From NCBI GenBank assembly GCA_018058425.1, contig JAGOZX010000012.1, positions 1 to 50,428 of the forward strand: 50,428 nt of DNA, written 5' to 3'. This document shows, piece by piece, positions 1-8,993 of this stretch. The notes beneath the pieces are model-generated. The model did no database searches. It had not been told where the DNA came from and saw only the letters and a program-made list of their open reading frames with translations. This stretch comes from Sebaldella sp. (GTDB lineage: Bacteria; Fusobacteriota; Fusobacteriia; Fusobacteriales; Leptotrichiaceae). Position numbers and translations under genes: made by a program. Within the stretch, counting starts at the first letter, position 1. Every line of letters starts with the position of its first letter.

Positions 1-815
1 ACTATAGGCAGATCGGCATTTGAACCAATGAAATAATGTGGAAATTTTTCGATATAGTCTATTAATCTTTCAAAACAATTATTATCTATTTTCATTGGCC
101 TATGTTCTTCGGATAAAATAATATAGTGTTCATTATAGTAAGTATAAGGAGAATACTGTAAAAACCATTTTTCACCTTTTAATTCAATAGGCACTATACG
201 GTGATTCTGCCTGCCGGGATGTTTTAGAGTTCCCATATATCCTTCGTTTTCTTTACATAAAAGACATTTTGGATATGAATTTGATGGAATTCCCTTAGCA
301 AGCGCAATCTCTTTTGGATCTTTTTCAGGCTTTGAAAAATTAATTGTAATTTCTAATTCTCCAAATTCACTTTCATATTCCCAATGCAGGTCTTTTTTTA
401 TTCTATCTGTTCTAATGTAATTACTTTGTTTAGACAGTTCATAAAAATAATCTGTGGCCTTTTCACTGCCTTTGGAAAAGAACCCATAAAAATTTCTTAT
501 AATTTCTGAACTTCTTGGGATTATTCTACCCATTATTTTAGAATTTAACAGGTCTTGGTAAGTGGTACTTGCGTTTTCCAAACGATTATTTTTAATACAC
601 CATTCTATAAGTTTATCTAGTGTTTCTGTGGGATATTTTATCATCTTCAAATTTTCTTCTATATTTATTATTTCTTCACTTGTAAAAATTTTAAAGTCAT
701 CAATATCTAGAATTTCTAAAATTTGATTAGTTATTAATATTTTATCATCTTCTGTTATTAAGTTATGTCTTATTCCATATCTAATTAATGTTTCTATTTC
801 ATAAAAAATATCCAT
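1..815 (-). CDS. galT: Galactose-1-phosphate uridylyltransferase, 3' end missing (window edge)
   Basis: The minus strand is open from an ATG at 815 to the window edge, giving the first 271 residues. The start MDIFYEIETLIRYGIRHNL and the later stretches CLLCKENEGYMG and RQNHRIVPIELKGEKW match the GalT type found in Firmicutes and related bacteria, not the E. coli type. The enzyme exchanges UMP between UDP-glucose and galactose-1-phosphate in the Leloir pathway, in the cytoplasm. An AGGAG box precedes the start, which lies only 9 bases after the galE stop. It is therefore the fourth gene of galK-galM-galE-galT. The C-terminal part, which should carry the catalytic histidine, is outside the window, so completeness cannot be judged. 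Confidence 0.9.
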   Translation of the reverse strand, partial: MDIFYEIETLIRYGIRHNLITEDDKILITNQILEILDIDDFKIFTSEEIINIEENLKMIKYPTETLDKLIEWCIKNNRLENASTTYQDLLNSKIMGRIIPRSSEIIRNFYGFFSKGSEKATDYFYELSKQSNYIRTDRIKKDLHWEYESEFGELEITINFSKPEKDPKEIALAKGIPSNSYPKCLLCKENEGYMGTLKHPGRQNHRIVPIELKGEKWFLQYSPYTYYNEHYIILSEEHRPMKIDNNCFERLIDYIEKFPHYFIGSNADLPI

Positions 816-824
816 TTTTTTCTC

Positions 825-1802
825 CTAGTACTTTCTCTTTTGTTCCCATTTCCAAGCAGAACTGATGATAGAATTCAAGTCGTACTCTATACCCCATCCT
901 AATTCTCTCTTGGCTTTTGTAGAATCAGCAACTAATACTGCTGGATCTCCTGCTCTTCTTTCATCATATTCAACTGTAAAATCTACACCTGTTATTTTTT
1001 TTGCTTTTTCAATAATTTCATTGACAGAGTAGCCTTCACCACTACCTAAATTATAATTTAAGCTTGTATTTTCATCTATCATTTTCTTCATTCCTAAAAT
1101 ATGAGCCTTTGCTAGATCATAAACATGAACAAAGTCTCTGATACAAGTTCCATCTTTAGTGTCATAATCATTTCCATATACTTTTATACTTTTTCTTTGT
1201 CCACTTGCAGCCTTTAAAATCAAAGGGATTAAATGTGATTCTGGATCATGACTTTCACCGATGATACCATTTTCATCAGATCCACTAGCATTAAAGTATC
1301 TAAGAACCACGCTTTTAAGTCCATAAGCCTTCTCATAATCTTTAAGTATTTCTTCTACCATAAGTTTTGTTCTACCATATGGATTAATAGGATTTTGTGG
1401 ATGATCCTCATTTATCTTTTCACTTTGTGGTTCTCCAAAAGTAGCAGCAGTGGAACTAAATACAAATTTCTTAACATTGCTATCGATCATTGCATCTAAT
1501 AATTCTAAAACTTTAGAAACATTATTATTATAATATTTTGCTGGATTAGTTACTGATTCTCCCACCTCTATAAAAGCTGCAAAGTGCATTACGACTTCTA
1601 TTTTTTCACTTATTAATACTTCTTTTATCTTAACCTTATCAGCCAAATCACCCTTTACAAGTTTGGCATTTAAAATAGTTCCTACTTCTTCATGCCCTTT
1701 TGATAAATTATCATAAATAATAGGATTATGACCTTCTTTTTTTAATAGATTTACTGCATGAGCACCAATATATCCTGCTCCTCCGATTACTAAAATGTTC
1801 AT
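825..1802 (-). CDS. galE: UDP-glucose 4-epimerase
   Basis: The 325-residue protein is full length for GalE. It begins with the Rossmann dinucleotide motif GGAGYIG (residues 7-13). It has the serine-rich SSTAATFGEP segment near 117 and the catalytic pair in YGRTK (Tyr142, Lys146). NAAxV-type contacts are replaced by NNNV, as is common in this family. It interconverts UDP-galactose and UDP-glucose with bound NAD+. The product also feeds LPS and capsule sugars, so the gene may be needed even without galactose. It lies 13 bases after galM and 9 before galT, in one operon. Confidence 0.95.
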   Translation of the reverse strand: MNILVIGGAGYIGAHAVNLLKKEGHNPIIYDNLSKGHEEVGTILNAKLVKGDLADKVKIKEVLISEKIEVVMHFAAFIEVGESVTNPAKYYNNNVSKVLELLDAMIDSNVKKFVFSSTAATFGEPQSEKINEDHPQNPINPYGRTKLMVEEILKDYEKAYGLKSVVLRYFNASGSDENGIIGESHDPESHLIPLILKAASGQRKSIKVYGNDYDTKDGTCIRDFVHVYDLAKAHILGMKKMIDENTSLNYNLGSGEGYSVNEIIEKAKKITGVDFTVEYDERRAGDPAVLVADSTKAKRELGWGIEYDLNSIISSAWKWEQKRKY

Positions 1803-1815
1803 TTTTCCTCCTAAG

Positions 1816-2811
1816 TTATTTTTCAGCTGTAAACTTATAAACAGTTTTAGTTCTAAATGTTTCTCCTTTTTTTAATATAGGAGATTTAAAACTCTCGAAG
1901 TTTATAGCATTTGGAATATTTTGAGTTTCTAGACAGACTCCCAAAAATCTTCTTGATTTTATACCTCCAGCCAGCTCGATATCTTCTTCCATTTTTGTGG
2001 AATTATAGAAAATAACAGCGGGTGCATCAGTATTTACAATCATTTTTCTTCCACTTATTCTATCATATAATTCTATATTTTCAGAATTATTTAGTAAAAA
2101 AACGTGGTCATAGGCGCCATGAGCATTTTTAATCTGTTTGTCAGTAGGATCAATATTATTTCCAATATTTTTTAAACTATTAAAATCAAAAGAAGTATTA
2201 TCAACAGTTTTTTTTGTCTCTGTTACCATTCCATCTTCATCTAATTCAAGAAAATACTTAGCAGGAATTTTTAGTTCATGTTCCAATGAAGTTCTTTTAT
2301 AATTGCCGCTAAGGTTAAAGTACGCATGCTGTGTTAAGTCTACAATAGTATCTTTATCAGTAACAGCTTTATATTCAACAACTAGTTCGTCTTCATTTTC
2401 TATTCTGTATTCTACTTCGATTTCTAGATTACCAGGATAACCTTCTTCTCCATCTTTACTAGTGTAAGAAAGCAGAATTCTATCATCTGTATAGTCTAAA
2501 ACTTCCCAAAAAACTTTATTATATCCAGTAGTTCCACCATGTAAATGATGCTTATTATCATTTTTGACTAAAGTATATTTTTCGTTATTCAAAGTAAATT
2601 CACCATTATAAATTCTTCCAGAAGTTCTACCAATTAAAGCTCCAAAATAATTTGAATTAGACTTATATAAATTAATATCTTCATATTCTAATACAATATT
2701 TTCAAAATTATCATTTTTATCAGGCGTTTTTATGCTTTTTATCACTCCTCCATAGTTAAGGATTTCAATTTGTAATTTTGGACTTTGTAATTTAAATATT
2801 CTTACTTCCAT
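1816..2811 (-). CDS. galM: Aldose 1-epimerase (mutarotase)
   Basis: The 331-residue protein has the GalM core: NYGGVIKSI near the N-terminus, GRTSGRI around residue 62, the KHHLHGG segment with catalytic-site histidines, and LTQHAYFNLSG carrying the second catalytic histidine. A late glutamate sits in VCLETQNIPNAINF. It converts beta-D-galactose to the alpha anomer used by GalK. It lies 35 bases after galK and 13 before galE, with a Shine-Dalgarno box. No signal peptide is seen, so it is cytoplasmic. Confidence 0.93.
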   Translation of the reverse strand: MEVRIFKLQSPKLQIEILNYGGVIKSIKTPDKNDNFENIVLEYEDINLYKSNSNYFGALIGRTSGRIYNGEFTLNNEKYTLVKNDNKHHLHGGTTGYNKVFWEVLDYTDDRILLSYTSKDGEEGYPGNLEIEVEYRIENEDELVVEYKAVTDKDTIVDLTQHAYFNLSGNYKRTSLEHELKIPAKYFLELDEDGMVTETKKTVDNTSFDFNSLKNIGNNIDPTDKQIKNAHGAYDHVFLLNNSENIELYDRISGRKMIVNTDAPAVIFYNSTKMEEDIELAGGIKSRRFLGVCLETQNIPNAINFESFKSPILKKGETFRTKTVYKFTAEK

Positions 2812-2846
2812 TTTTTGTTCTCCTTTCTAAAAATATATCTAAGATT

Positions 2847-4013
2847 TTAAATTATTTCACCAGCTCCTTTACCAGAAGAAGCGATATAAAAGTCAGCTTT
2901 AAAACCAATTTTTTCAAGATACTCACTTCCAACATTCTTTATAAATGCATCTATATCTTCATTTTTTACTATACTTACTGTGCATCCTCCAAATCCAGCT
3001 CCAGTCATTCTGGAACCAATAACTCCTTTTTGTTTCCAAGATATTTCTACTAAGGTATCTAGCTCATTACCAGTTACTTCATAATCATCTCTTAAAGATA
3101 CATGAGATTCGTTCATCAATTTTCCAAATCCTATAATATCACCATTTTCTAAAAGCTCCACAGCTTTGAGAGTTCGTTGATTTTCATATACAGCATGTTT
3201 TGCTCTTTTTCTATTTATTTCATTTAAAATCAAATGTTTATTATTTTCAAATTCTTCATCATTTATTTCACCAAGACTTTTTATATCTAATTTTGCTTGT
3301 AAGTCTTTTAGAGCCTTCTCACATTCTCCTCTTCTTTCATTATATTTAGAATCAGCTAATGCTCTTTTTTTATTTGTATTTGATATAACGATGCTATAAT
3401 CATTTAGTTCTAAAGGAACGTATTTATATTTTAATGTATTACAGTCAAGTAATAATACCTTATCCTTTTTCCCCATACCAATTATGAATTGATCCATTAT
3501 TCCAGAGTTTACTCCAATAAATTCATTTTCTACTTTTTGTGAGAGTTTAATAAGATCAATCATGTCAATCTTTATATTATAATTGCTTTGGGCTAAAACA
3601 CAAGTGGCTAATTCAATAGAGGCAGAAGAAGAAAGACCAGCACCATTTGGAATATTTCCATAGTAAAGTATTTCTAAGCCAAAATCAAAGTTTACTCTTA
3701 GTTTTTCTAATTCAAGAAAAATACCTTTAGGATAATTCGCCCAATTATCATTAGGATTATAATTTAAATTTTTTAAATCAATTTCAATAATTCCAAATTT
3801 TTCAAAATTTAGAGAACAAAGTTTTAATTTTTTTTCATTAATTTTTCTTGTTAGAACATACGTTCCTTGAGTTATTGCACAAGGAAATACATTTCCTCCA
3901 TTGTAGTCTGTATGTTCACCTATTAAATTTACTCTACCTGGAGCAAAAAAAACTTTTTCACTTTCATTTTTAAAAATTGTAGAAAATTTTTCTTTTAATT
4001 GTTCTAATTTCAT
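2847..4013 (-). CDS. galK: Galactokinase
   Basis: The 388-residue GHMP-family kinase has three clear motifs. The galactokinase signature GRVNLIGEHTDY is at residues 26-37, the phosphate-binding loop GAGLSSSASIE is near 124, and the C-terminal GHMP motif GSRMTGAGFGGCTVS is near 333. It phosphorylates alpha-D-galactose at C1 using ATP. It is the promoter-proximal gene of the gal operon and follows a 250-base gap containing the likely promoter and operator. Length is normal for the family (about 380-400). Confidence 0.96.
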   Translation of the reverse strand: MKLEQLKEKFSTIFKNESEKVFFAPGRVNLIGEHTDYNGGNVFPCAITQGTYVLTRKINEKKLKLCSLNFEKFGIIEIDLKNLNYNPNDNWANYPKGIFLELEKLRVNFDFGLEILYYGNIPNGAGLSSSASIELATCVLAQSNYNIKIDMIDLIKLSQKVENEFIGVNSGIMDQFIIGMGKKDKVLLLDCNTLKYKYVPLELNDYSIVISNTNKKRALADSKYNERRGECEKALKDLQAKLDIKSLGEINDEEFENNKHLILNEINRKRAKHAVYENQRTLKAVELLENGDIIGFGKLMNESHVSLRDDYEVTGNELDTLVEISWKQKGVIGSRMTGAGFGGCTVSIVKNEDIDAFIKNVGSEYLEKIGFKADFYIASSGKGAGEII

Positions 4014-4086
4014 ATTTCACCTGCTTTTTCATTTTAATATATCAATCTTTATTTTTATAAATTTATAATAAAATAAGTAATTTAGA

Positions 4087-4118
4087 AAAATTTACTTTAA
4101 TAAACTTAGTATATTATA
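4087..4118 (-). promoter_or_regulatory. Candidate gal operon -10 box and operator
   Basis: On the minus strand a TATAAT hexamer (4118-4113) is followed directly by an imperfect palindrome containing TACTAAG and AAAGTAA half-sites (about 4112-4090). A similar sequence occurs upstream of the ROK regulator gene. No good -35 is visible (the best is ATGTAA at 16 bases), so the promoter may need an activator or be weak. Assigning the operator to the ROK protein is inference from shared sequence and position. Confidence 0.4.
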
Positions 4119-4142
4119 GTTTGAAAATTTTTTTTTACATGA

Positions 4143-4173
4143 AAAAAATAAGACTTTAAAAAGTTCTTATTTA
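4143..4173 (-). terminator. Rho-independent terminator of the ROK regulator gene
   Basis: The minus strand reads AAATAAGA, then a short inner stem, then TCTTATTT, followed by a run of seven T. The stem is AT-rich but long, and lies about 90 bases after the stop of the ROK gene. It separates the regulator transcript from the gal operon. Confidence 0.55.
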
Positions 4174-4264
4174 ACTTTTTTTAAAAAGCATTTGTGCTGT
4201 GCATATTTATGATTATTTTACAATTAACTTATTTAACTTTTTAAAAAAAATAACTAGGTATTTT

Positions 4265-5422
4265 TCATTTTATTAATTTTTTGTCTTTAAAGAGGTTAGT
4301 CGTAATCAAAGAAAAAGCTCCATGTATTCCTATTGCATCATAAAGTTTTGAGGGAACAATAACTAAGCCCTTATCTAATCCTTCTAATATAGTTCTTTTG
4401 ACTCCCTTATTTAGATTATTGAAAAATACATCATCGGTATTTATAATATTTCCAGCTACTATTACCAATTTAACATTTAAAATATTTAGTATACTTCCAA
4501 TTGTTTTTCCAATTTCGTAAGCAGCCTTTCTTACAATGCTAAAATATGGTTCTTCTTTTAGTTTAGCAGCTTTATATAGGTCTTCAATCTCTATCCTATT
4601 TATTCCCAATTTATCAAGTTCCAAGAGAGTTTTACTCTTTATTGCTTCATCAGAAGTTTCTGCTTCTAGACAGCCATATTTTCCACAACTACATTTTCTA
4701 TTTGAATCCTCATTTATTATGATATGTCCTATTTCACCCGCACTATTATCTGAACCGTTATAGGTAGAACCATTTAAGAAAATAGCTCCTCCAATTCCAT
4801 TACTAATATGGATTATAAAAAAATCATCGACATTTTCTGCTCTTCCAAATTCATGCTCAGCAATAGCCATAGCTCTGACATTATTATCAATAATAACAGG
4901 CATTCCGTATCTCTTTTCTAAAATATCTCCTATATTTAAATTTCTCCAGCCAAAATGTGGTGAAAAGACAGCGATTCCATTCTCTTTATCAACAATTCCA
5001 TGAAGTGCTATTCCAATTCCAACTATTTCTGATTTTTTACACTCCAGTAGTACTTTATCAATTTCTTCAAATAATATTCTTAGAATTTTTTCTTGGCTCC
5101 TAATGTAAAAATTTCTTCTCTTAAGATAAATTACTTCGCCATCTAAGTAGTTTAGTGCAGTTTCGATAAACTCAGGGCCAAAATTGATCCCAATTATTTT
5201 TTTATATTTATTATTTATTTTCAAACTTTTTTCTGGTCTTCCTCCTGTGGATTCTAGAGTATGGTTATTTTCAATTAGGTCTAGATCTATTAGCTTTTTT
5301 ATTATTTTAGTCACAGCAGCAGGAGTAAGATCTATGAGATTAGATATTTTAATTCTTGATATCTTATTATCCATTCTTATTCCTTCTAAAACTTTATAAT
5401 CTGTAGAATTTAATTTTTTCAT
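4265..5422 (-). CDS. ROK-family transcriptional regulator, probable galactose repressor
   Basis: The 385-residue protein joins an N-terminal winged helix (about residues 1-60, with the recognition region DLTPAAVTKIIKKL) to a sugar-kinase-like ROK domain. The ROK signature GAIFLNGSTYNGSDNSAGEI is followed by the zinc motif CSCGKYGCLE. These are the hallmarks of NagC/XylR-type repressors that release DNA on binding a sugar. The gene lies upstream of and in line with galKMET, so galactose or a derivative is the likely ligand; this rests on position alone. Near-palindromic sites in its own upstream region suggest autoregulation. Confidence 0.85.
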   Translation of the reverse strand: MKKLNSTDYKVLEGIRMDNKISRIKISNLIDLTPAAVTKIIKKLIDLDLIENNHTLESTGGRPEKSLKINNKYKKIIGINFGPEFIETALNYLDGEVIYLKRRNFYIRSQEKILRILFEEIDKVLLECKKSEIVGIGIALHGIVDKENGIAVFSPHFGWRNLNIGDILEKRYGMPVIIDNNVRAMAIAEHEFGRAENVDDFFIIHISNGIGGAIFLNGSTYNGSDNSAGEIGHIIINEDSNRKCSCGKYGCLEAETSDEAIKSKTLLELDKLGINRIEIEDLYKAAKLKEEPYFSIVRKAAYEIGKTIGSILNILNVKLVIVAGNIINTDDVFFNNLNKGVKRTILEGLDKGLVIVPSKLYDAIGIHGAFSLITTNLFKDKKLIK

Positions 5423-5471
5423 GTCTCTCCTTTTAAACTTTATATATAGGTATTTTTATGTTATTTAAGAT

Positions 5472-5579
5472 ATTATATCTTATTTTACTTTTTTTAAAAA
5501 GTAATTTCTCTATTAGCTTGTTAATTTTATTTTTTCTTATATAATTACAAAAATAATTTTACTTACTTTAAAAAAGTAA
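5472..5579 (-). promoter_or_regulatory. ROK gene promoter region with two palindromic operator candidates
   Basis: A minus-strand TATAAT (5477-5472) is preceded by the near-perfect palindrome TTACTTTTTTTAAAAAGTAA at 5485-5504, which covers the -35 position. A second, related site, TTACTTTAAAAAAGTAA, lies at 5563-5579. Their likeness to each other and to the half-sites before galK suggests binding by the ROK protein. Poly-A/T sequence is common in this genome, so chance similarity is a real alternative. Confidence 0.45.
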
Positions 5580-5805
5580 AACTTAGAAAAATTATATAAT
5601 AAAAAATGATTAATTAAACTAATCGATAATTATATGTTTTAATCCAATTTTGTTTTATTTGATAATTTGAAATAAATTACTTTGACTATAAAAATAATAG
5701 CTTGTAAATAATTATATTTTGTGAATCAATGTAATTTAAAAAACTATATTTTGTAAAAATAAAACTAATTTATTATCTGTAAAAATTATAATTAGATAAA
5801 AATAG

Positions 5806-5834
5806 TTGACATTTGTTTTGATAATCAATATAAT
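5806..5834 (+). promoter_or_regulatory. Haem operon promoter with overlapping Fur-like operator
   Basis: TTGACA at 5806-5811 and TATAAT at 5829-5834 are separated by exactly 17 bases, a consensus housekeeping promoter. The spacer and -10 contain TTGATAATCAATATAAT. The segment 5814-5832 matches 13 of 19 positions of the E. coli Fur consensus, including an unbroken TGATAATCA core. Iron-dependent repression of the following haem operon is inferred. The rest of the 490-base gap 5423-5911 holds only the ROK control sites. Confidence 0.7.
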
Positions 5835-5911
5835 TTAAAACATATAAAGTTATTTTGTTTTTACAGTATTTTGTGTGACAAAATAAAATCTAGGAGGTTA
5901 GAGAAAAAATC

Positions 5912-6580
5912 ATGATTCATTATTTTAAAGCAGGTGGTCTTTTTATGTGGCCTATACTGCTTGCATCTATATGCGGTATTGCTGTTATATTAGAAAAAAT
6001 GTATTATTTTTTCAAAAATGAAAGAGATATGACAGAATCGTTTAAGAAAGAACTAATAAAGTTAGTAAGAAAAGGGGATAGAGAAGAATTATTGAAGTTT
6101 TGTAAAAATAAAAAAAATTCGGTCTCTATAACTGTAATAAAACTTTTGGAAAATTTTGATCTAAAAAGTTTAGAAGAAAGTGATGAACTAGATTATCAAC
6201 ATCTTGAGGAAATTGTGAAAGAAGTAACTTTGGAACAGATAACAAGTTTAGAAAAAGGAATGTGGCTTTTGAGTGTTGTTGCTAATGTATCTCCGCAATT
6301 AGGATTATTAGGAACAGTTACTGGAATGATAACTGCCTTTTCTGGATTAGCAGTAGCAGGAGCTGGAAATCCAACAGCTGTAGCAGGAGGTATTTCAGAA
6401 GCTCTTTATACTACAGCAGCAGGATTGATAGTGGCTATCCCAGCACTTGTGGCATATAACTATTATAATAGAAAGATAGACTATGTGCTGATGGAAGTGG
6501 AAAAAGTGACGGTTTATCTTACAAATGATATACGTAATAAAGTTCAGGATAAAAAAATAAAACTAAGATGTTGTCATTAA
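5912..6580 (+). CDS. exbB: ExbB/MotA/TolQ-family proton channel subunit
   Basis: The 222-residue protein has an N-terminal membrane helix (residues about 8-30, FMWPILLASICGIAVILEKM) and two further helices in the conserved C-terminal domain. That domain contains GLLGTVTGMITAF and the small-residue-rich AGGISEALYTTAAGLIVAIPALVAYN. This is the MotA/TolQ/ExbB pattern. It forms the inner-membrane proton channel with ExbD that powers TonB. It is the first gene of the haem operon, with an AGGAGG box at about 5892. Genomic pairing with a receptor and TonB-like gene favours ExbB over TolQ. Confidence 0.9.
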   Translation: MIHYFKAGGLFMWPILLASICGIAVILEKMYYFFKNERDMTESFKKELIKLVRKGDREELLKFCKNKKNSVSITVIKLLENFDLKSLEESDELDYQHLEEIVKEVTLEQITSLEKGMWLLSVVANVSPQLGLLGTVTGMITAFSGLAVAGAGNPTAVAGGISEALYTTAAGLIVAIPALVAYNYYNRKIDYVLMEVEKVTVYLTNDIRNKVQDKKIKLRCCH

Positions 6581-6604
6581 TTATATGATTTAAAGGAGAA
6601 AAAT

Positions 6605-7024
6605 ATGAGACTTTTAAGAAAAAGCTCAAGAAGGCAATCGCCAGAAATATCGATATTAAACTTAATAGATGTAATTTTTGTATTATTGATTTTTTTTATG
6701 GTGGTTACTACTTTTAATACTTATAACCAATTTGGCTTATCACTTCCTGAATCACAAGTAAATGTGAAAGATCATAAGGAACAGAGAGTGGAAGTTATTT
6801 TAAATAAAGATAAAGAGTACTTTTTAAAAATAGATGAAAATGTAAAAAAAATAAATTCGGAAAATCTAAGTTCTGAATTATCAATTTTAAATAATGATAT
6901 AAAAAAAGATATTACTGTTACAGCAGATAAAAATTTAGAATACGGACTTATAGTAGACTTAATGGGGAAATTAAAAAATGCTGGAATTAAAAATATAAAT
7001 CTGAATATGCAAACAGGTGCATAG
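6605..7024 (+). CDS. exbD: ExbD/TolR-family biopolymer transport protein
   Basis: The 139-residue protein has a short basic N-terminus, one membrane helix containing the essential aspartate (SILNLIDVIFVLLIFFMVV, Asp22) and a periplasmic domain ending in LMGKLKNAGIKNINLNMQ. This is the ExbD/TolR architecture. Asp22 is expected to carry the proton flow through the ExbB pore. It follows exbB by 24 bases with a GGAG box. Confidence 0.9.
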   Translation: MRLLRKSSRRQSPEISILNLIDVIFVLLIFFMVVTTFNTYNQFGLSLPESQVNVKDHKEQRVEVILNKDKEYFLKIDENVKKINSENLSSELSILNNDIKKDITVTADKNLEYGLIVDLMGKLKNAGIKNINLNMQTGA

Positions 7025-7052
7025 ATAAGAAAATAAATTGATGGAGGTAGTT

Positions 7053-8993
7053 ATGTTTAAGAAAATTATTATTCTAAGTTTGGTGCTTGCAGCTCTAGTA
7101 GCACATGCTGAAGAAACTGTTACAGGAGAGATTAGATTAGATGAAGAAATGATCTCAACATCTGGTTTTGAAAGTACAGTGGGTGAGCAAGTGAAAAATG
7201 TTACTGTTATAACAAAAGATGACATCGCAAAAGAAGGTTATAAAACTTTAGAAGATGTACTAAGAAATGCTCCAGGAGTAACATTTGTAAATTCAGGTTC
7301 GGGACCTAGTATTGATATAAGAGGTCAAGGAGATAAAGCAGTTTCTAAGGTTAAAGTTCTCGTTGATGGAGTAGCTATGAATGTTTTAGATACTTCACAT
7401 GGAACAACACCATTAAATACAGTAGCTATATCAAATATAGAAAGAATAGAGATCATTCCTGGTGGAGGAGCTGTTCTTTATGGAAGTGGAACTGTAGGAG
7501 GTGTGGTTAATATAATAACTAAAAAGCCTACAGAAACAGGTGGAGTAATTAGTGGTCAGTATGGATCATTTGAAGATAAAAATGCAGGAATAAATGCAGG
7601 ATTTAAAGTATCAGATAAATTATATTTCAGCTTTGATTATACAGGAAGAGATGCAAATGGTTATAGAGATAAAGATGAGCTAAAAAGTGATTACTGGGCT
7701 GGAAGTTTAAGATATGATATTACAGATAATCAAAGTCTTACTTTTAGAACAAGTAGATATACTGAGGACGGCACTTCTACAAGTGGTCTTACTAAAAAAC
7801 AATTGGATGATGATAGAAGACAGGCGGGTTCAACAGTAACTGATTATGACCTAACTAAGACAGAATTTGTATTAGATTATAGAATCCAAGCTTTGAAAAA
7901 TCTTACAATAGATGCTACAGCATATTATCAGAAAACAGATGAGGAATCTAATACTGATTATGGAGCATTTCAACAATATGGTTTATTTAAAGATGAAAAA
8001 ACAGGATTTAATTTAAAAGGTAAATACGATTATTCAAGAGGAGAATTAATTGTAGGGTATAATTTTCTTAAAAATGAAATGGAAAGAGATAGTAAAGGAT
8101 TTGTTTCTGCATATAATGATTTAAGTAAAACTACTAACAGTCTTTATGTATTAGAAAAGCATAATATACTAGATAATTTACAAATTATAGCAGGATTTAG
8201 AGAAGAATGGGCTGGATATGATATAGACAGAACTTCAGGAAGTACAAAAATAAGTGATACAAGATCAGAAAGTAACAGTGCTTGGGAATTAGCATTAAAT
8301 TATTTATATAGAGATACTGGAAATACTTATATTAGATATGAGCATGGATTTGTATCACCAAGTCCTACGCAGTTAACTAATAAGAATGTATTTGGTTATT
8401 ATTTAAATGATTTAAAATCTGAAACATATGATACTTTTGAAATTGGGATGAAAGATGTAGTTTTAGGGTCATATATAAGTTTAACAGCATTCTATACAAA
8501 AACAAATGATGAAATTTTCCAAAATGTTTCTTCAGGAGGACATGCTGGAATGACATGGGAATTTGAAAACCTTGATAAGACTGAAAGAAAAGGAGCAGAA
8601 GCATTCTCGGAACAATATTTTGGACCATTAACAATAAATGAGTCTATAGCATATATAAATACAGAAGTTACAGAAGGAAATAGAAAGGGTCAACAGATTC
8701 CATATGTTCCAAATGTAAAAGCGACTGTAGGATTAAGTTATGAAATTATAAAGAATTTAGATGCAAATATAAACTTTAGTTACTACAGAAGTGCTAAAGA
8801 TTCATATGGGAATTCTATAGAACCATATTCAACAACAGATTTAGCAATAAAGTATGACTTTGATAATGGTTTTGGAGTTATAGCTGGAGTTAATAATATT
8901 TTTGGAGAAAAATATAATGTGTATCAAAATGGAAACTCTTATATTCCAGCTGAAAAAGCTAACTACTATGTGGGAGCTAAATATGAATTCTAA
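7053..8993 (+). CDS. TonB-dependent outer-membrane receptor, probably for haem
   Basis: The start at 7053 is chosen over upstream TTG and ATG codons because GGAGG at 7043-7047 is correctly spaced for it and gives a clean signal peptide (MFKKIIILSLVLAALVAHA). The roughly 646-residue protein has a plug domain (about 35-140: VTVITKDDIAKEGYKTLEDV, VDGVAMNV, RIEIIPGGGAVLYGSGTVGG) and then a beta-barrel ending in a terminal phenylalanine (YYVGAKYEF), as outer-membrane proteins require. Haem as ligand is inferred from the rest of the operon. Its stop overlaps the next start by 11 bases. Confidence 0.9.
   Translation: MFKKIIILSLVLAALVAHAEETVTGEIRLDEEMISTSGFESTVGEQVKNVTVITKDDIAKEGYKTLEDVLRNAPGVTFVNSGSGPSIDIRGQGDKAVSKVKVLVDGVAMNVLDTSHGTTPLNTVAISNIERIEIIPGGGAVLYGSGTVGGVVNIITKKPTETGGVISGQYGSFEDKNAGINAGFKVSDKLYFSFDYTGRDANGYRDKDELKSDYWAGSLRYDITDNQSLTFRTSRYTEDGTSTSGLTKKQLDDDRRQAGSTVTDYDLTKTEFVLDYRIQALKNLTIDATAYYQKTDEESNTDYGAFQQYGLFKDEKTGFNLKGKYDYSRGELIVGYNFLKNEMERDSKGFVSAYNDLSKTTNSLYVLEKHNILDNLQIIAGFREEWAGYDIDRTSGSTKISDTRSESNSAWELALNYLYRDTGNTYIRYEHGFVSPSPTQLTNKNVFGYYLNDLKSETYDTFEIGMKDVVLGSYISLTAFYTKTNDEIFQNVSSGGHAGMTWEFENLDKTERKGAEAFSEQYFGPLTINESIAYINTEVTEGNRKGQQIPYVPNVKATVGLSYEIIKNLDANINFSYYRSAKDSYGNSIEPYSTTDLAIKYDFDNGFGVIAGVNNIFGEKYNVYQNGNSYIPAEKANYYVGAKYEF

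Noticed and set aside
4152..4166. GACTTTAAAAAGTTC palindrome as a further ROK operator
   Set aside because: It is the inner part of a hairpin followed by seven T on the minus strand, so it is better explained as the terminator of the ROK gene.
5423..5911. Riboswitch before the haem operon
   Set aside because: The expected transcript leader is only about 70 bases and AT-rich, with no conserved fold visible; promoter and Fur-like site explain the region better.
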